From: Pseudomonas sp. PH1b | GTDB taxonomy: Bacteria; Pseudomonadota; Gammaproteobacteria; Pseudomonadales; Pseudomonadaceae | NCBI RefSeq assembly: GCF_000633395.1 | Contig: NZ_AYMU01000004.1 | Location: forward strand, 310,001 to 374,000 | DNA length: 64,000 nucleotides | Direction: 5' to 3' | Shown: in pieces, positions 47,897 through 55,442 of the stretch | Numbering within the stretch: position 1 is the first letter of the stretch | Layout of the letters: every line of letters starts with the position of its first letter | Notes under the pieces: generated by a model | What the model saw: only the letters and a program-made list of their open reading frames with translations | The model's database searches: none | Told to the model about the DNA's origin: nothing | Translations under genes and position numbers: made by a program

Positions 47897-48778
47897 ATGG
47901 CTAAAGAAATTCTCTGTGCATTTGGTGTCGATGTGGACGCAGTGGCCGGCTGGCTCGGCTCCTATGGCGGCGAGGATTCCCCGGACGATATCTCCCGCGG
48001 GCTGTTTGCCGGGGAGGTCGGTGCGCCGCGCCTGCTCAAGCTGTTCGAGCGCTACGGCCTGCGCACCACCTGGTTCATTCCCGGCCACTCCATGGAGACC
48101 TTTCCCGAGCAGATGAAGGCGGTTGCCGAGGCCGGTCATGAGATTGGCGTGCACGGTTACAGCCATGAAAACCCCATTGCCATGACCCCGGAGCAGGAAG
48201 AGATCGTCCTCGACAAGTCCATCGAGCTGATCACCCAGGTCACCGGCAAACGCCCCACCGGCTATGTCGCGCCCTGGTGGGAGTTCAGCAAGGTGACCAA
48301 CGAGCTGCTGCTGAAAAAGGGCATCAAGTACGACCACAGCCTGATGCACAACGACTTCCATCCCTACTACGTGCGGGTCGGCGACAGCTGGACCAAGATC
48401 GACTACAGCCAGCACCCCGACACCTGGATGAAACCCCTGGTGCGCGGCCAGGAAACCGACCTGGTGGAGATCCCGGCCAACTGGTACCTGGACGACCTGC
48501 CGCCCATGATGTTCATCAAGAAGGCGCCCAACAGCCACGGTTTCGTCAACCCGCGGCACCTGGAGGAAATGTGGCGCGACCAGTTCGACTGGGTCTACCG
48601 CGAACACGAGCACGCGGTGTTCACCATGACCATCCACCCCGACGTCTCCGGCCGCCCGCAAGTGCTGCTGATGCTCGAACGCCTGATCGAACACATCCAG
48701 AGCCATGCCGGCGTGCGCTTCGTCACTTTCGACGAGATCGCCGACGACTTTATCCGCCGCAATCCCCGCAACCGCTGA
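47897..48778 (+). CDS. Polysaccharide-deacetylase-fold hydrolase, cyclic imidase/PgdA-like
   Basis: A 293-residue NodB-fold metal hydrolase. The start [20 protein letters not shown] and [19 protein letters not shown] match the group of cyclic imidases and the Helicobacter PgdA as I recall it. Metal ligand candidates are Asp12/Asp14 in GVDVDA, HGYSHE and the late His in MTIHPD. No signal peptide. In a catabolic cluster the imidase role, ring-opening of a cyclic imide, is likelier than peptidoglycan deacetylation. Confidence 0.8.
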   Translation: MAKEILCAFGVDVDAVAGWLGSYGGEDSPDDISRGLFAGEVGAPRLLKLFERYGLRTTWFIPGHSMETFPEQMKAVAEAGHEIGVHGYSHENPIAMTPEQEEIVLDKSIELITQVTGKRPTGYVAPWWEFSKVTNELLLKKGIKYDHSLMHNDFHPYYVRVGDSWTKIDYSQHPDTWMKPLVRGQETDLVEIPANWYLDDLPPMMFIKKAPNSHGFVNPRHLEEMWRDQFDWVYREHEHAVFTMTIHPDVSGRPQVLLMLERLIEHIQSHAGVRFVTFDEIADDFIRRNPRNR

Positions 48779-48806
48779 TCCCGGCGACTTCATCGAGGCG
48801 TGATCG

Positions 48807-50147
48807 ATGTCTATCTATAACAAGCTCGACCTGACTGGCTGGAAACCCCAGCAACTGACCCCGGCCCAAGTGCGCTTCGCCACCTGGATCGCGTTCTTCG
48901 CCTGGGTCTTCGCGGTGTACGACTTCATTCTGTTCGGCACCCTGTTGCCGGAAATCGGCCGCCACTTCGGCTGGGGTGAGGTGGAGCAGGCACAGATCGC
49001 CACCTGGGTGGCGGTGGGCACCGCCGTGGTGGCCCTGGCCATCGGCCCGCTGGTGGACAAGCTGGGCCGGCGCATGGGCATCATCTTCACCGTCAGTGGC
49101 TCGGCCATCTGCTCGGCGCTGACCGCCATAGGCGGCGCCTGGGGCAAGTCCCCGCTGATCCTGATCCGTTCCCTGGGCGGCCTGGGCTATGCCGAGGAAA
49201 CGGTGAACGCCACCTACCTCAGCGAGTTGTACGCGGCATCCGACGACCCGAAGCTGGCCAAGCGCCGGGGCTTCATCTACAGCCTGGTGCAGGGCGGTTG
49301 GCCGGTGGGCGCGCTGATCGCCGCCGGGCTCACCGCGGTGCTGCTGCCGATCATCGGCTGGCAGGGCTGCTTCATCTTCGCCGCGATCCCGGCCATCGTC
49401 ATTGCGGTGATGGCGCGCAAGCTCAAGGAAAGCCCGCAGTTCCAGATCCACCAGCGCATCAACCAGCTGCGCAACAGCGGTTCGGTGAGCGAGGCCCAGG
49501 CGGTGGCGCTGACCTATGGCGTGGACTATGACGAGCACAGCGAGGCCGGCCTGGCTGCGGCCTTTCGTGGCCCGGCACGGCGCGCGACCCTGGTGATCGG
49601 TGCGGCGATCCTGCTCAACTGGGCGGCGATCCAGGTGTTCAGCGTGCTTGGCACGTCGGTGATCGTCAGCGTGCATCACATCTCCTTCGAGAACTCGCTG
49701 ATCATCCTGGTGCTGTCCAACCTGGTGGGCTACTGCGGCTACCTGAGCCATGGCTGGATGGGCGACAAGATCGGCCGGCGCAACGTCATCGGCCTGGGCT
49801 GGATGCTCGGCGGCCTGTCGTTCGCCGGCATGCTCTACGGCCCGAGCAACATGCCGATGGTGGTGGGCCTCTACAGCCTGGGGCTGTTCTTCCTGATCGG
49901 CCCGTACTCGGCGGCGCTGTTCTTCATCAGTGAAAGCTTCCCCACCAGCATCCGTGCCACCGGTGGCGCGATCATCCACGCCATGGGCCCGATCGGCGCA
50001 GTGGTGGCGGGCTTCGGCGCCACCCAGGTGCTGTCGGCCGGCGGCGACTGGCAGACCTCGGCGCTGTATTTCGGTGCGCTGCCTTGCTTCCTCTCCGGTG
50101 CGCTGATGTTCGCCGCGCGCCATGTGCGTCCTGAATCCGTTCAATAA
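48807..50147 (+). CDS. MFS transporter
   Basis: A 446-residue, 12-helix major facilitator. FFAWVFAVYDFILFGTLLPEIG and LVDKLGRRMG mark the first helices, and DKIGRRNVIG the second half. It resembles the sugar/acid porter branch and lacks the MHS signature of the other two. It probably imports the substrate of the cluster. An 87-residue loop between the halves is polar. Confidence 0.85.
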   Translation: MSIYNKLDLTGWKPQQLTPAQVRFATWIAFFAWVFAVYDFILFGTLLPEIGRHFGWGEVEQAQIATWVAVGTAVVALAIGPLVDKLGRRMGIIFTVSGSAICSALTAIGGAWGKSPLILIRSLGGLGYAEETVNATYLSELYAASDDPKLAKRRGFIYSLVQGGWPVGALIAAGLTAVLLPIIGWQGCFIFAAIPAIVIAVMARKLKESPQFQIHQRINQLRNSGSVSEAQAVALTYGVDYDEHSEAGLAAAFRGPARRATLVIGAAILLNWAAIQVFSVLGTSVIVSVHHISFENSLIILVLSNLVGYCGYLSHGWMGDKIGRRNVIGLGWMLGGLSFAGMLYGPSNMPMVVGLYSLGLFFLIGPYSAALFFISESFPTSIRATGGAIIHAMGPIGAVVAGFGATQVLSAGGDWQTSALYFGALPCFLSGALMFAARHVRPESVQ

Positions 50148-50159
50148 GGAAAGTGACCC

Positions 50160-50921
50160 ATGACTTCGAAAGTCGCCTTGATCACCGGTGCCGCCAGCGG
50201 CATCGGCCAGGCCCTGGCCGTGGCCTATGCACGGGCCGGTGTGGCGGTGGTGGGCGGGTATTTCCCCGCCGACCCCCATGACCCGCAAACCACCCGCGAC
50301 CTCGTGGCCGAGGCGGGCGGGCACTGCCTGATGCTGCCCCTGGACGTGACCGACAGCGCCTCGGTGGACGCCCTGGCGGAACAGGCCGTGGCGCACTTTG
50401 GCCGCCTCGATTACGCCGTGGCCAATGCCGGCCTGCTGCGCCGTGCACCCTTGCTGGAGATGACCGACGCGGCCTGGAACGCCATGCTCGATGTGGACCT
50501 GACCGGCGTCATGCGCACCTTCCGCGCGGCGGTCAAACACATGGGCGAGGGCGGTGCCCTGGTGGCGATTTCCTCGATTGCCGGTGGCGTCTACGGCTGG
50601 CAGGACCACGCTCACTACGCGGCAGCCAAGGCCGGGGTGCCGGGGTTGTGCCGTTCGCTGGCGGTGGAACTGGCGGCCAAGGGCATTCGCTGCAACGCGG
50701 TGATCCCGGGGCTGATCGAAACCCCGCAGTCCCTCGACAGCCAGAACTCCCTGGGCCCGGAAGGCTTGGCCAAGGCCGCTCGGGCGATTCCCCTGGGGCG
50801 GGTCGGGCGGGCCGATGAAGTGGCGTCCCTGGTGCGTTTTCTCACCAGTGACGAGTCCAGCTACCTGACCGGGCAGAGCATCGTCATCGATGGCGGCCTG
50901 ACGGTGCGCTGGCCGGATTGA
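50160..50921 (+). CDS. Short-chain dehydrogenase/reductase, first copy
   Basis: A 253-residue Rossmann oxidoreductase with GAASGIGQ (cofactor loop), NAGLL, and catalytic Ser-Tyr-Lys in ISSIAGG and HYAAAKAG. An acidic residue is not clear at the cofactor-specificity turn, so NADPH is possible. It would oxidise or reduce an alcohol/ketone intermediate. It is 12 bases after the MFS gene. Confidence 0.87.
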   Translation: MTSKVALITGAASGIGQALAVAYARAGVAVVGGYFPADPHDPQTTRDLVAEAGGHCLMLPLDVTDSASVDALAEQAVAHFGRLDYAVANAGLLRRAPLLEMTDAAWNAMLDVDLTGVMRTFRAAVKHMGEGGALVAISSIAGGVYGWQDHAHYAAAKAGVPGLCRSLAVELAAKGIRCNAVIPGLIETPQSLDSQNSLGPEGLAKAARAIPLGRVGRADEVASLVRFLTSDESSYLTGQSIVIDGGLTVRWPD

Positions 50922-50924
50922 AGG

Positions 50925-50992
50925 GCTTCGCCAGCCAGCCGGCTCCTGCATGCAGGGCAGCACCTGCGCAGGAACCGGCTGGCCAGCGAACC
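50925..50992. repeat. REP pair inside the cluster
   Basis: GCTTCGCCAGCCAGCCGGCT (50925) and an inverted copy with GGAACCGGCTGGCCAGCGAA (50971-50990) form a head-to-head pair between the two dehydrogenase genes. It lies within the transcription unit and could alter mRNA levels downstream. Confidence 0.7.
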
Positions 50993-51017
50993 GCAGACCT
51001 TTTCAGGAGAGAGTCCC

Positions 51018-51767
51018 ATGCAACACCTGCACAACCGCCGCGCCGTGATCACCGGCGCTGGCAGCGGCATCGGCGCCGCTATCGCCCGGGCCTACGCTAC
51101 GGCCGGCGCCCGCCTGCTGCTGGCCGACCGTGACCCGGCGCGCCTGGCCGAGAGTGCCCAAGCCTGCCGCGAACTGGGCGCTGAAGTCTTCGAATGCGTG
51201 GCCGATGTCGGCAGCGTCGAAGGCGCCCGGGCCGGGGTCGATGCCTGTGTCGAGCAGTTCGGCGGCATCGATATCCTGGTCAACAACGCCGGCATGCTGA
51301 CCCAGGCGCGCTGCGTCGACCTCTCCATCGAGATGTGGAACGACATGCTGCGGGTCGACCTCACCAGCGTCTTCGTCGCCAGCCAGCGGGCCTTGCCCCA
51401 TATGCTGGCGCAGCGCTGGGGGCGGATCATCAACGTCGCCTCGCAACTGGGGATCAAGGGCGGCGCCGAGCTGACTCACTACGCCGCGGCCAAGGCCGGG
51501 GTCATTGGCTTCACCAAGTCCCTGGCCCTGGAAGTGGCCAAGGACAATGTGCTGGTCAACGCCATCGCCCCGGGGCCGATCGAGACGCCGCTGGTGTCGG
51601 GCATCAGCAGCGCCTGGAAAACCGCCAAGGCCGCCGAGCTGCCCCTGGGCCGTTTCGGCCTGGCGGATGAGGTGGCGCCCAGCGCGGTGCTGCTGGCCAG
51701 CGAGCCGGGGGGCAACCTGTTCGTCGGCCAGACCCTGGGGCCGAACTCCGGGGATGTCATGCCATGA
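51018..51767 (+). CDS. Short-chain dehydrogenase/reductase, second copy
   Basis: A 249-residue SDR with GAGSGIGA, NNAGML and the Tyr-Lys pair in THYAAAKAG. It starts with MQHLHNRRAVITG and has Asp37 in LLLADRD, suggesting NAD as cofactor. Not a close copy of the first SDR, so the two probably act on different intermediates. AGGAGAG precedes the ATG. Confidence 0.88.
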   Translation: MQHLHNRRAVITGAGSGIGAAIARAYATAGARLLLADRDPARLAESAQACRELGAEVFECVADVGSVEGARAGVDACVEQFGGIDILVNNAGMLTQARCVDLSIEMWNDMLRVDLTSVFVASQRALPHMLAQRWGRIINVASQLGIKGGAELTHYAAAKAGVIGFTKSLALEVAKDNVLVNAIAPGPIETPLVSGISSAWKTAKAAELPLGRFGLADEVAPSAVLLASEPGGNLFVGQTLGPNSGDVMP

Positions 51768-51780
51768 AGGAGGGTTGAGC

Positions 51781-52080
51781 ATGTGCGGGTTATGCGGGCT
51801 GCTGGGCGAAGACGTGCACTGGAGCGATCCGCTGGGGGACGGGCTGCCCCGGCGCCGCGAGCGCTTGCGCCGGATCGCCGCGATCAACCGGGTACTGGCG
51901 CCGTTGCGGCTCAAGGTCGAAGACTTCCAGGGTTCGGCCTATCTGCTGCTGGGAGCCACCGGGCGCCAGGAGCTGGCCAGCGGCCTGGAGCAACTCTGGG
52001 CCCTGGCGGAGTCGATGCTCGGGCGCCCGCTGGATCCTCTGGACCCGCTGCTGCTCAACCATCTGGAGCAACAGCCTTGA
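51781..52080 (+). CDS. Small protein with MCGLCG start, unknown function
   Basis: A 99-residue protein starting MCGLCGLLGEDVHWSDPLG, then a helical part ending LDPLLLNHLE. Cys2 after Met would be N-terminal after processing, as in class II amidotransferases, but the rest is far too short for one. Two cysteines spaced by three suggest metal binding and a link to the CobW that follows 19 bases later. Confidence 0.7.
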   Translation: MCGLCGLLGEDVHWSDPLGDGLPRRRERLRRIAAINRVLAPLRLKVEDFQGSAYLLLGATGRQELASGLEQLWALAESMLGRPLDPLDPLLLNHLEQQP

Positions 52081-52099
52081 GCTTGCTGGAGGTGCAACC

Positions 52100-53107
52100 A
52101 TGAGCATTGCCCTGAACGTCATCAGCGGCTTTCTCGGCAGCGGCAAGACCACCTTGCTCAACCGCCTGCTGCAGGGCGAAAGCCTGGGGGACACGGCGCT
52201 GCTGATCAACGAGTTCGGCGACGTCGGCATCGATCACCTGTTGGTGGAAGAAGTGGCACCGGACACCGTGCTGCTGCCCAGCGGCTGCGTCTGCTGCTCG
52301 ATTCGCGGCGAGCTGAAGGAGGCGCTGTTGGGGCTGCTGGCGCGGCGCGCCCGGGGCGAGATCCCGGCCTTTCGCCGGATCCTGCTGGAGACCACCGGGC
52401 TTGCGGACCCGGCACCGATCCTGGCGACCCTGAACAATGATCCGCAGTTGCGCGGGCGAGTGCACATCGGCCTGCTGGTGACTTTGGTGGATGCCTGTCA
52501 CGCGGCGCTGCAGGAGCGCATCCACCCGGAGTGGCTGGCCCAGGTTGCCGCAGCGGACCGTTTGCTGCTGAGCAAGACCGACTGTGTCGACGAAACCCGC
52601 CTGGCCACCTTGCGCGAGCATGTGCAGCGCCTCAACCCGGGAGCGCCGTTGCTGCTCAGCACAGACATCCACAGCGGCGATCAGTTGCTGTTGGGGGAGG
52701 GCGTGCGCGGCGCGACGGCGGAGCAGGAAGTGGCGCGCTGGCAGTTGTGGCGCCCGGTAACGGCCGGCGTGGCGCAGCATGGCGCGGCCCAGGTGTGCTG
52801 CCTGGAGTTCGAGCGGCCGCTGGACTGGGTGGGGTTCGGGGTCTGGTTGTCGATGCTGCTAAGATGCCACGGCGAACGAATTCTGCGGGTGAAAGGATTG
52901 CTCAACGTCGACGCCAGCCAGGCCCCCATCGTCATTCATGGTGTGCAGCATTGCCTGCATGCTCCCGTGCACCTGCCCCGTTGGCCCGGCGAAGATCGGC
53001 GCTCGCGGCTGGTGTTTATCCTGCGGGGGCTGGAGCCGGCACTGTTGCAACGCTCGTTCGAGGTGTTCGCCCGCAGCTTCGCCCCGGCTGCCGGGGAGTG
53101 TGCCTGA
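52100..53107 (+). CDS. CobW/COG0523-family GTPase, metal chaperone type
   Basis: A 335-residue G3E GTPase: Walker A GFLGSGKTT (residues 10-18), the metal-binding CxCC motif in GCVCCSIRG (Cys63, Cys65, Cys66), ETTGLADP, and SKTD in place of NKxD. The C-terminal CobW_C domain follows. Such proteins deliver zinc, cobalt or iron to client enzymes, for example nitrile hydratase. The cluster's metal-dependent imidase is a plausible client. Confidence 0.87.
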   Translation: MSIALNVISGFLGSGKTTLLNRLLQGESLGDTALLINEFGDVGIDHLLVEEVAPDTVLLPSGCVCCSIRGELKEALLGLLARRARGEIPAFRRILLETTGLADPAPILATLNNDPQLRGRVHIGLLVTLVDACHAALQERIHPEWLAQVAAADRLLLSKTDCVDETRLATLREHVQRLNPGAPLLLSTDIHSGDQLLLGEGVRGATAEQEVARWQLWRPVTAGVAQHGAAQVCCLEFERPLDWVGFGVWLSMLLRCHGERILRVKGLLNVDASQAPIVIHGVQHCLHAPVHLPRWPGEDRRSRLVFILRGLEPALLQRSFEVFARSFAPAAGECA

Positions 53108-54315
53108 TGGCGGCGACGCAACCGGTCACCCTGCGGGTACTGGGCACCTCGGTGACCTTGCTGGAATCCCTGCGGCTGCGTGCGGAACAGGACCTGGGCA
53201 TTCGCCTGGTCTACCAGGTGCACGATGTGGAGCAGGCCCAGCGCATCGCGGTGATGCGCCCGGACAGCTACGACCTCTATGACCAGTGGTTCCACAACGT
53301 CGACTTCGTCTGGCCGGCCCAGGCGATCCAGCCCATCGACACCCGGCGCATTGCCCTGTGGCACGAGATCAACGACCTGCCCAAGCGTGGGCGCCTGTCC
53401 CCGGGCGATCGCCTGGGCAGCGGCAGCGTGCCCAGCGAGCGCCTTTATGTGCAGCACGACGGCAGCCTGGGCAGCACCGTCAGCGAACGCATCAGCATGC
53501 TGCCGCTGACCCATAACGCCGACAGCTTCGCCTACCGTCCGGAGCGCCTGCCGGCGGGTTTCTCCAGTGCCAACGAAAGCTGGGGCTGGTTGCTGGAGCC
53601 GGCCTGGAGCGGGCGCATCGCCTTGCAAAGCGACGCGGCCATCGGCGCCCTGGATGCAGCCTTGGCGATCCAGGGCTGTGGCCTGGCTTCGTTCAACGAC
53701 ATCGGCAACCTGAGCATCGAAGAGATCGACCAGTTGGCCGACATCCTGGTGCGCAAGCAGCGCGAAGGGCATTTCGCGGCCTTCTGGTCGGACGACGAAG
53801 AGGCCGCGCAGTTGATGCTCAGCCCGCGCATCGATATCCAGAGTTTGTGGTCGCCGACCCTGATGCGCCTGCATCGGGCCGGGGTCAAATACCGCCTGGC
53901 GGTGCCTCGCGAGGGTTATCGCGCCTGGTTCGGCGGCCTGTCGCTGTCACGTCACGCCAAGGGCGCCGTGCTGGATGCGGCCTATGCCTATCTCAACTGG
54001 TGGCTGTCGGGCTGGCCCGGTGCGGTGATGGCCCGCCAGGGCTATTACATCGGCAACCCGGCCCGCAGCCGCGATCACCTGAGCAGCGCCGAATGGGATT
54101 ACTGGTACGCCGGCTTGCCTGCGCGTGAGGAGTTGCCCGGCAGCGATGGCCAGCCGCTGATCGACATCGGCGAAACCCGCGATGGCGGTTCCTACCCGCA
54201 ACGCATGGGGCATATCGCGGTGTGGAACTCGGTGATGGACGAGCACAACTACCTGGTGCGGCGCTGGGGGGATTTCCTGCGGGCGGGCCGGGTGGCCGGC
54301 CGGGGCAAAGGCTAG
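53107..54315 (+). CDS. PotD-like solute-binding-fold protein without signal peptide
   Basis: A 402-residue protein with the fold pattern of ABC polyamine/iron-type binding proteins: VTLRVLGTSVTLLESL, SYDLYDQWFHNVDFVWPAQAIQPID and YLNWWLSGWPGAVMARQGYYIGNP. The start is fixed by TGATG overlap with the CobW gene, and the N-terminus has no hydrophobic signal. No ABC permease or ATPase gene is nearby. It may be a cytoplasmic binding or enzyme protein. Its stop shares CTAG with the convergent gene. Confidence 0.75.
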   Translation: MAATQPVTLRVLGTSVTLLESLRLRAEQDLGIRLVYQVHDVEQAQRIAVMRPDSYDLYDQWFHNVDFVWPAQAIQPIDTRRIALWHEINDLPKRGRLSPGDRLGSGSVPSERLYVQHDGSLGSTVSERISMLPLTHNADSFAYRPERLPAGFSSANESWGWLLEPAWSGRIALQSDAAIGALDAALAIQGCGLASFNDIGNLSIEEIDQLADILVRKQREGHFAAFWSDDEEAAQLMLSPRIDIQSLWSPTLMRLHRAGVKYRLAVPREGYRAWFGGLSLSRHAKGAVLDAAYAYLNWWLSGWPGAVMARQGYYIGNPARSRDHLSSAEWDYWYAGLPAREELPGSDGQPLIDIGETRDGGSYPQRMGHIAVWNSVMDEHNYLVRRWGDFLRAGRVAGRGKG

Positions 54316-54932
54316 AGCCCCAGGCGCGCCAGTTGGCGCAGGTCGGCGATCACTGCCGGGTTGCCGCCCTCCAGCACATCCAGGCGAATCTGCGCGATCA
54401 GCGATTTCAGCAGTTCGGTCTGGGTCATCCGGGTTGCCTCCAGCAGGCGGGCGAAATCCTCGGCGACATAGTGGTTGACCTTCAGCGACAGGCGTTTCAT
54501 TGCATGCACGGCAGGCAACTGGCGGGCCTCGGCCTGCTCCGCCAGGTACGCGGCAAAGCCGTGGTGCACCCGCTCCAGGCAAGGCCCGGCGGGGACGCTG
54601 AAGTAGTAGCTGAAGAACAGTTTGCGCATCTGCACCCCGGCGTCCTCGGCCACCGAGTGCATCGCGGCATCCAGCACGTCGAGGTAGACCGCCGGTAGCC
54701 GTGCCTCGATGGAGGTCAGTTGTTGGCGGCGCGCTTCCTTGATCGCCGGCGTCGACTGGGGCGGGATGGCCACCACCGTGGCGCACAGGTCGCAGACCCC
54801 CACCAGGATCTCCCGGGCCTGGCCGTTGCCGTCGCTGAAAGGCACGTCGCGGCGGCTGTAGGTAATGCCCACGACCTGCTGGCAATGCTCACAAAGCGCC
54901 TTGCCCCGGTCGCCCTGCAGATAGAGTTTCAT
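54312..54932 (-). CDS. Zinc-ribbon plus ribbon-helix-helix protein, probable antitoxin
   Basis: A 206-residue protein with a four-Cys ribbon (Cys14, Cys17 in ALCEHCQ; Cys47, Cys50 in VCDLCAT), like the MqsA N-terminal domain, a helical middle, and an RHH-like end at residues 144-188 (KRLSLKVNHYVAEDFARLLE, TQTELLKSLIAQI). The genes are in order small protein, this protein, 30 bases apart, as in reverse-order toxin-antitoxin loci. This role is inference. Confidence 0.6.
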   Translation of the reverse strand: MKLYLQGDRGKALCEHCQQVVGITYSRRDVPFSDGNGQAREILVGVCDLCATVVAIPPQSTPAIKEARRQQLTSIEARLPAVYLDVLDAAMHSVAEDAGVQMRKLFFSYYFSVPAGPCLERVHHGFAAYLAEQAEARQLPAVHAMKRLSLKVNHYVAEDFARLLEATRMTQTELLKSLIAQIRLDVLEGGNPAVIADLRQLARLGL

Positions 54933-54962
54933 GGGTTGCCCTCATCGGTGAACGCTGATGAA

Positions 54963-55232
54963 CTAGGCATCTGGCTCGATAAAGTAGAACTTGATGTACC
55001 AGCCCGCCTTCTTCAGCACATGGACGGCCAGGCCCGGGGCGCTGTGGTGGGCACTGCACTGGTGGTCGGTGCCCTTGCAGGCGCCGATGACCTCGACCAG
55101 TTGGCCGGCCGAGACCTCGCCGGTGGCCAGCAGGTTCTTGACCTCGATCGAGCCGCGTGCGGCATGCAGATAGTTGCCGTTCCGTAGTGCATTGATCAGG
55201 TCCCGCCTGACCTTCCTGAAGCCTCTGTCCAT
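54963..55232 (-). CDS. Small basic protein, probable toxin
   Basis: An 89-residue protein, starting MDRGFRKVRRDLINALRNGNYLHAARG split at residue 20, with His-rich centre (DHQCSAHHSAPG) and end GWYIKFYFIEPD. It resembles a compact RelE/DUF4258-type fold but I cannot name the family. I prefer ATG 55232 to the longer frame from 55304, because AGGCAGG lies before it and a palindrome sits upstream. Acts with the downstream zinc-RHH protein. Confidence 0.55.
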   Translation of the reverse strand: MDRGFRKVRRDLINALRNGNYLHAARGSIEVKNLLATGEVSAGQLVEVIGACKGTDHQCSAHHSAPGLAVHVLKKAGWYIKFYFIEPDA

Positions 55233-55257
55233 GATGCCTGCCTGCTTGTACGACAGT

Positions 55258-55270
55258 TTTCGTACCGAAA
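55258..55270. promoter_or_regulatory. Palindrome upstream of the toxin-antitoxin-like pair
   Basis: TTTCGTACCGAAA is a perfect dyad of five-base arms with a three-base centre, 26 bases before the proposed start at 55232. An autoregulatory operator bound by the RHH protein is likely. Confidence 0.5.
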
Positions 55271-55407
55271 CAATAGGAAGTCGACTGAAAGCGCCCAAAG
55301 GCATTTCAGCGGTTTTCAGGGGGGAGTCGATCTTGGCCCGGCAGGCGCGGGTGGGAGGGCTTGGTTAAAGGCTTGCAATACAACCGTAATGGCCAACGGC
55401 TGGCTTG

Positions 55408-55432
55408 CTGCGGTGCGTCCGATGCACCGCAG
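55408..55432 (-). terminator. Hairpin downstream of the TonB-dependent receptor
   Basis: CTGCGGTGC and GCACCGCAG pair around seven bases, ten bases after the receptor stop. No strong T-run follows, so it is a weak terminator candidate. Confidence 0.4.
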
Positions 55433-55442
55433 CCAGGTGCCG

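Noticed and set aside
47897..48778. Peptidoglycan deacetylase role (PgdA)
   Set aside because: No signal peptide and position among catabolic genes; cyclic imidase is more likely, although the sequences are closely related.
46598..50963. Long minus-strand frames (731 and 737 codons)
   Set aside because: Antisense to the amidase, deacetylase, MFS and SDR genes, all with family motifs.
51781..52080. Class II glutamine amidotransferase
   Set aside because: Only the N-terminal MCGLCG looks similar; 99 residues cannot form the domain and later motifs are absent.
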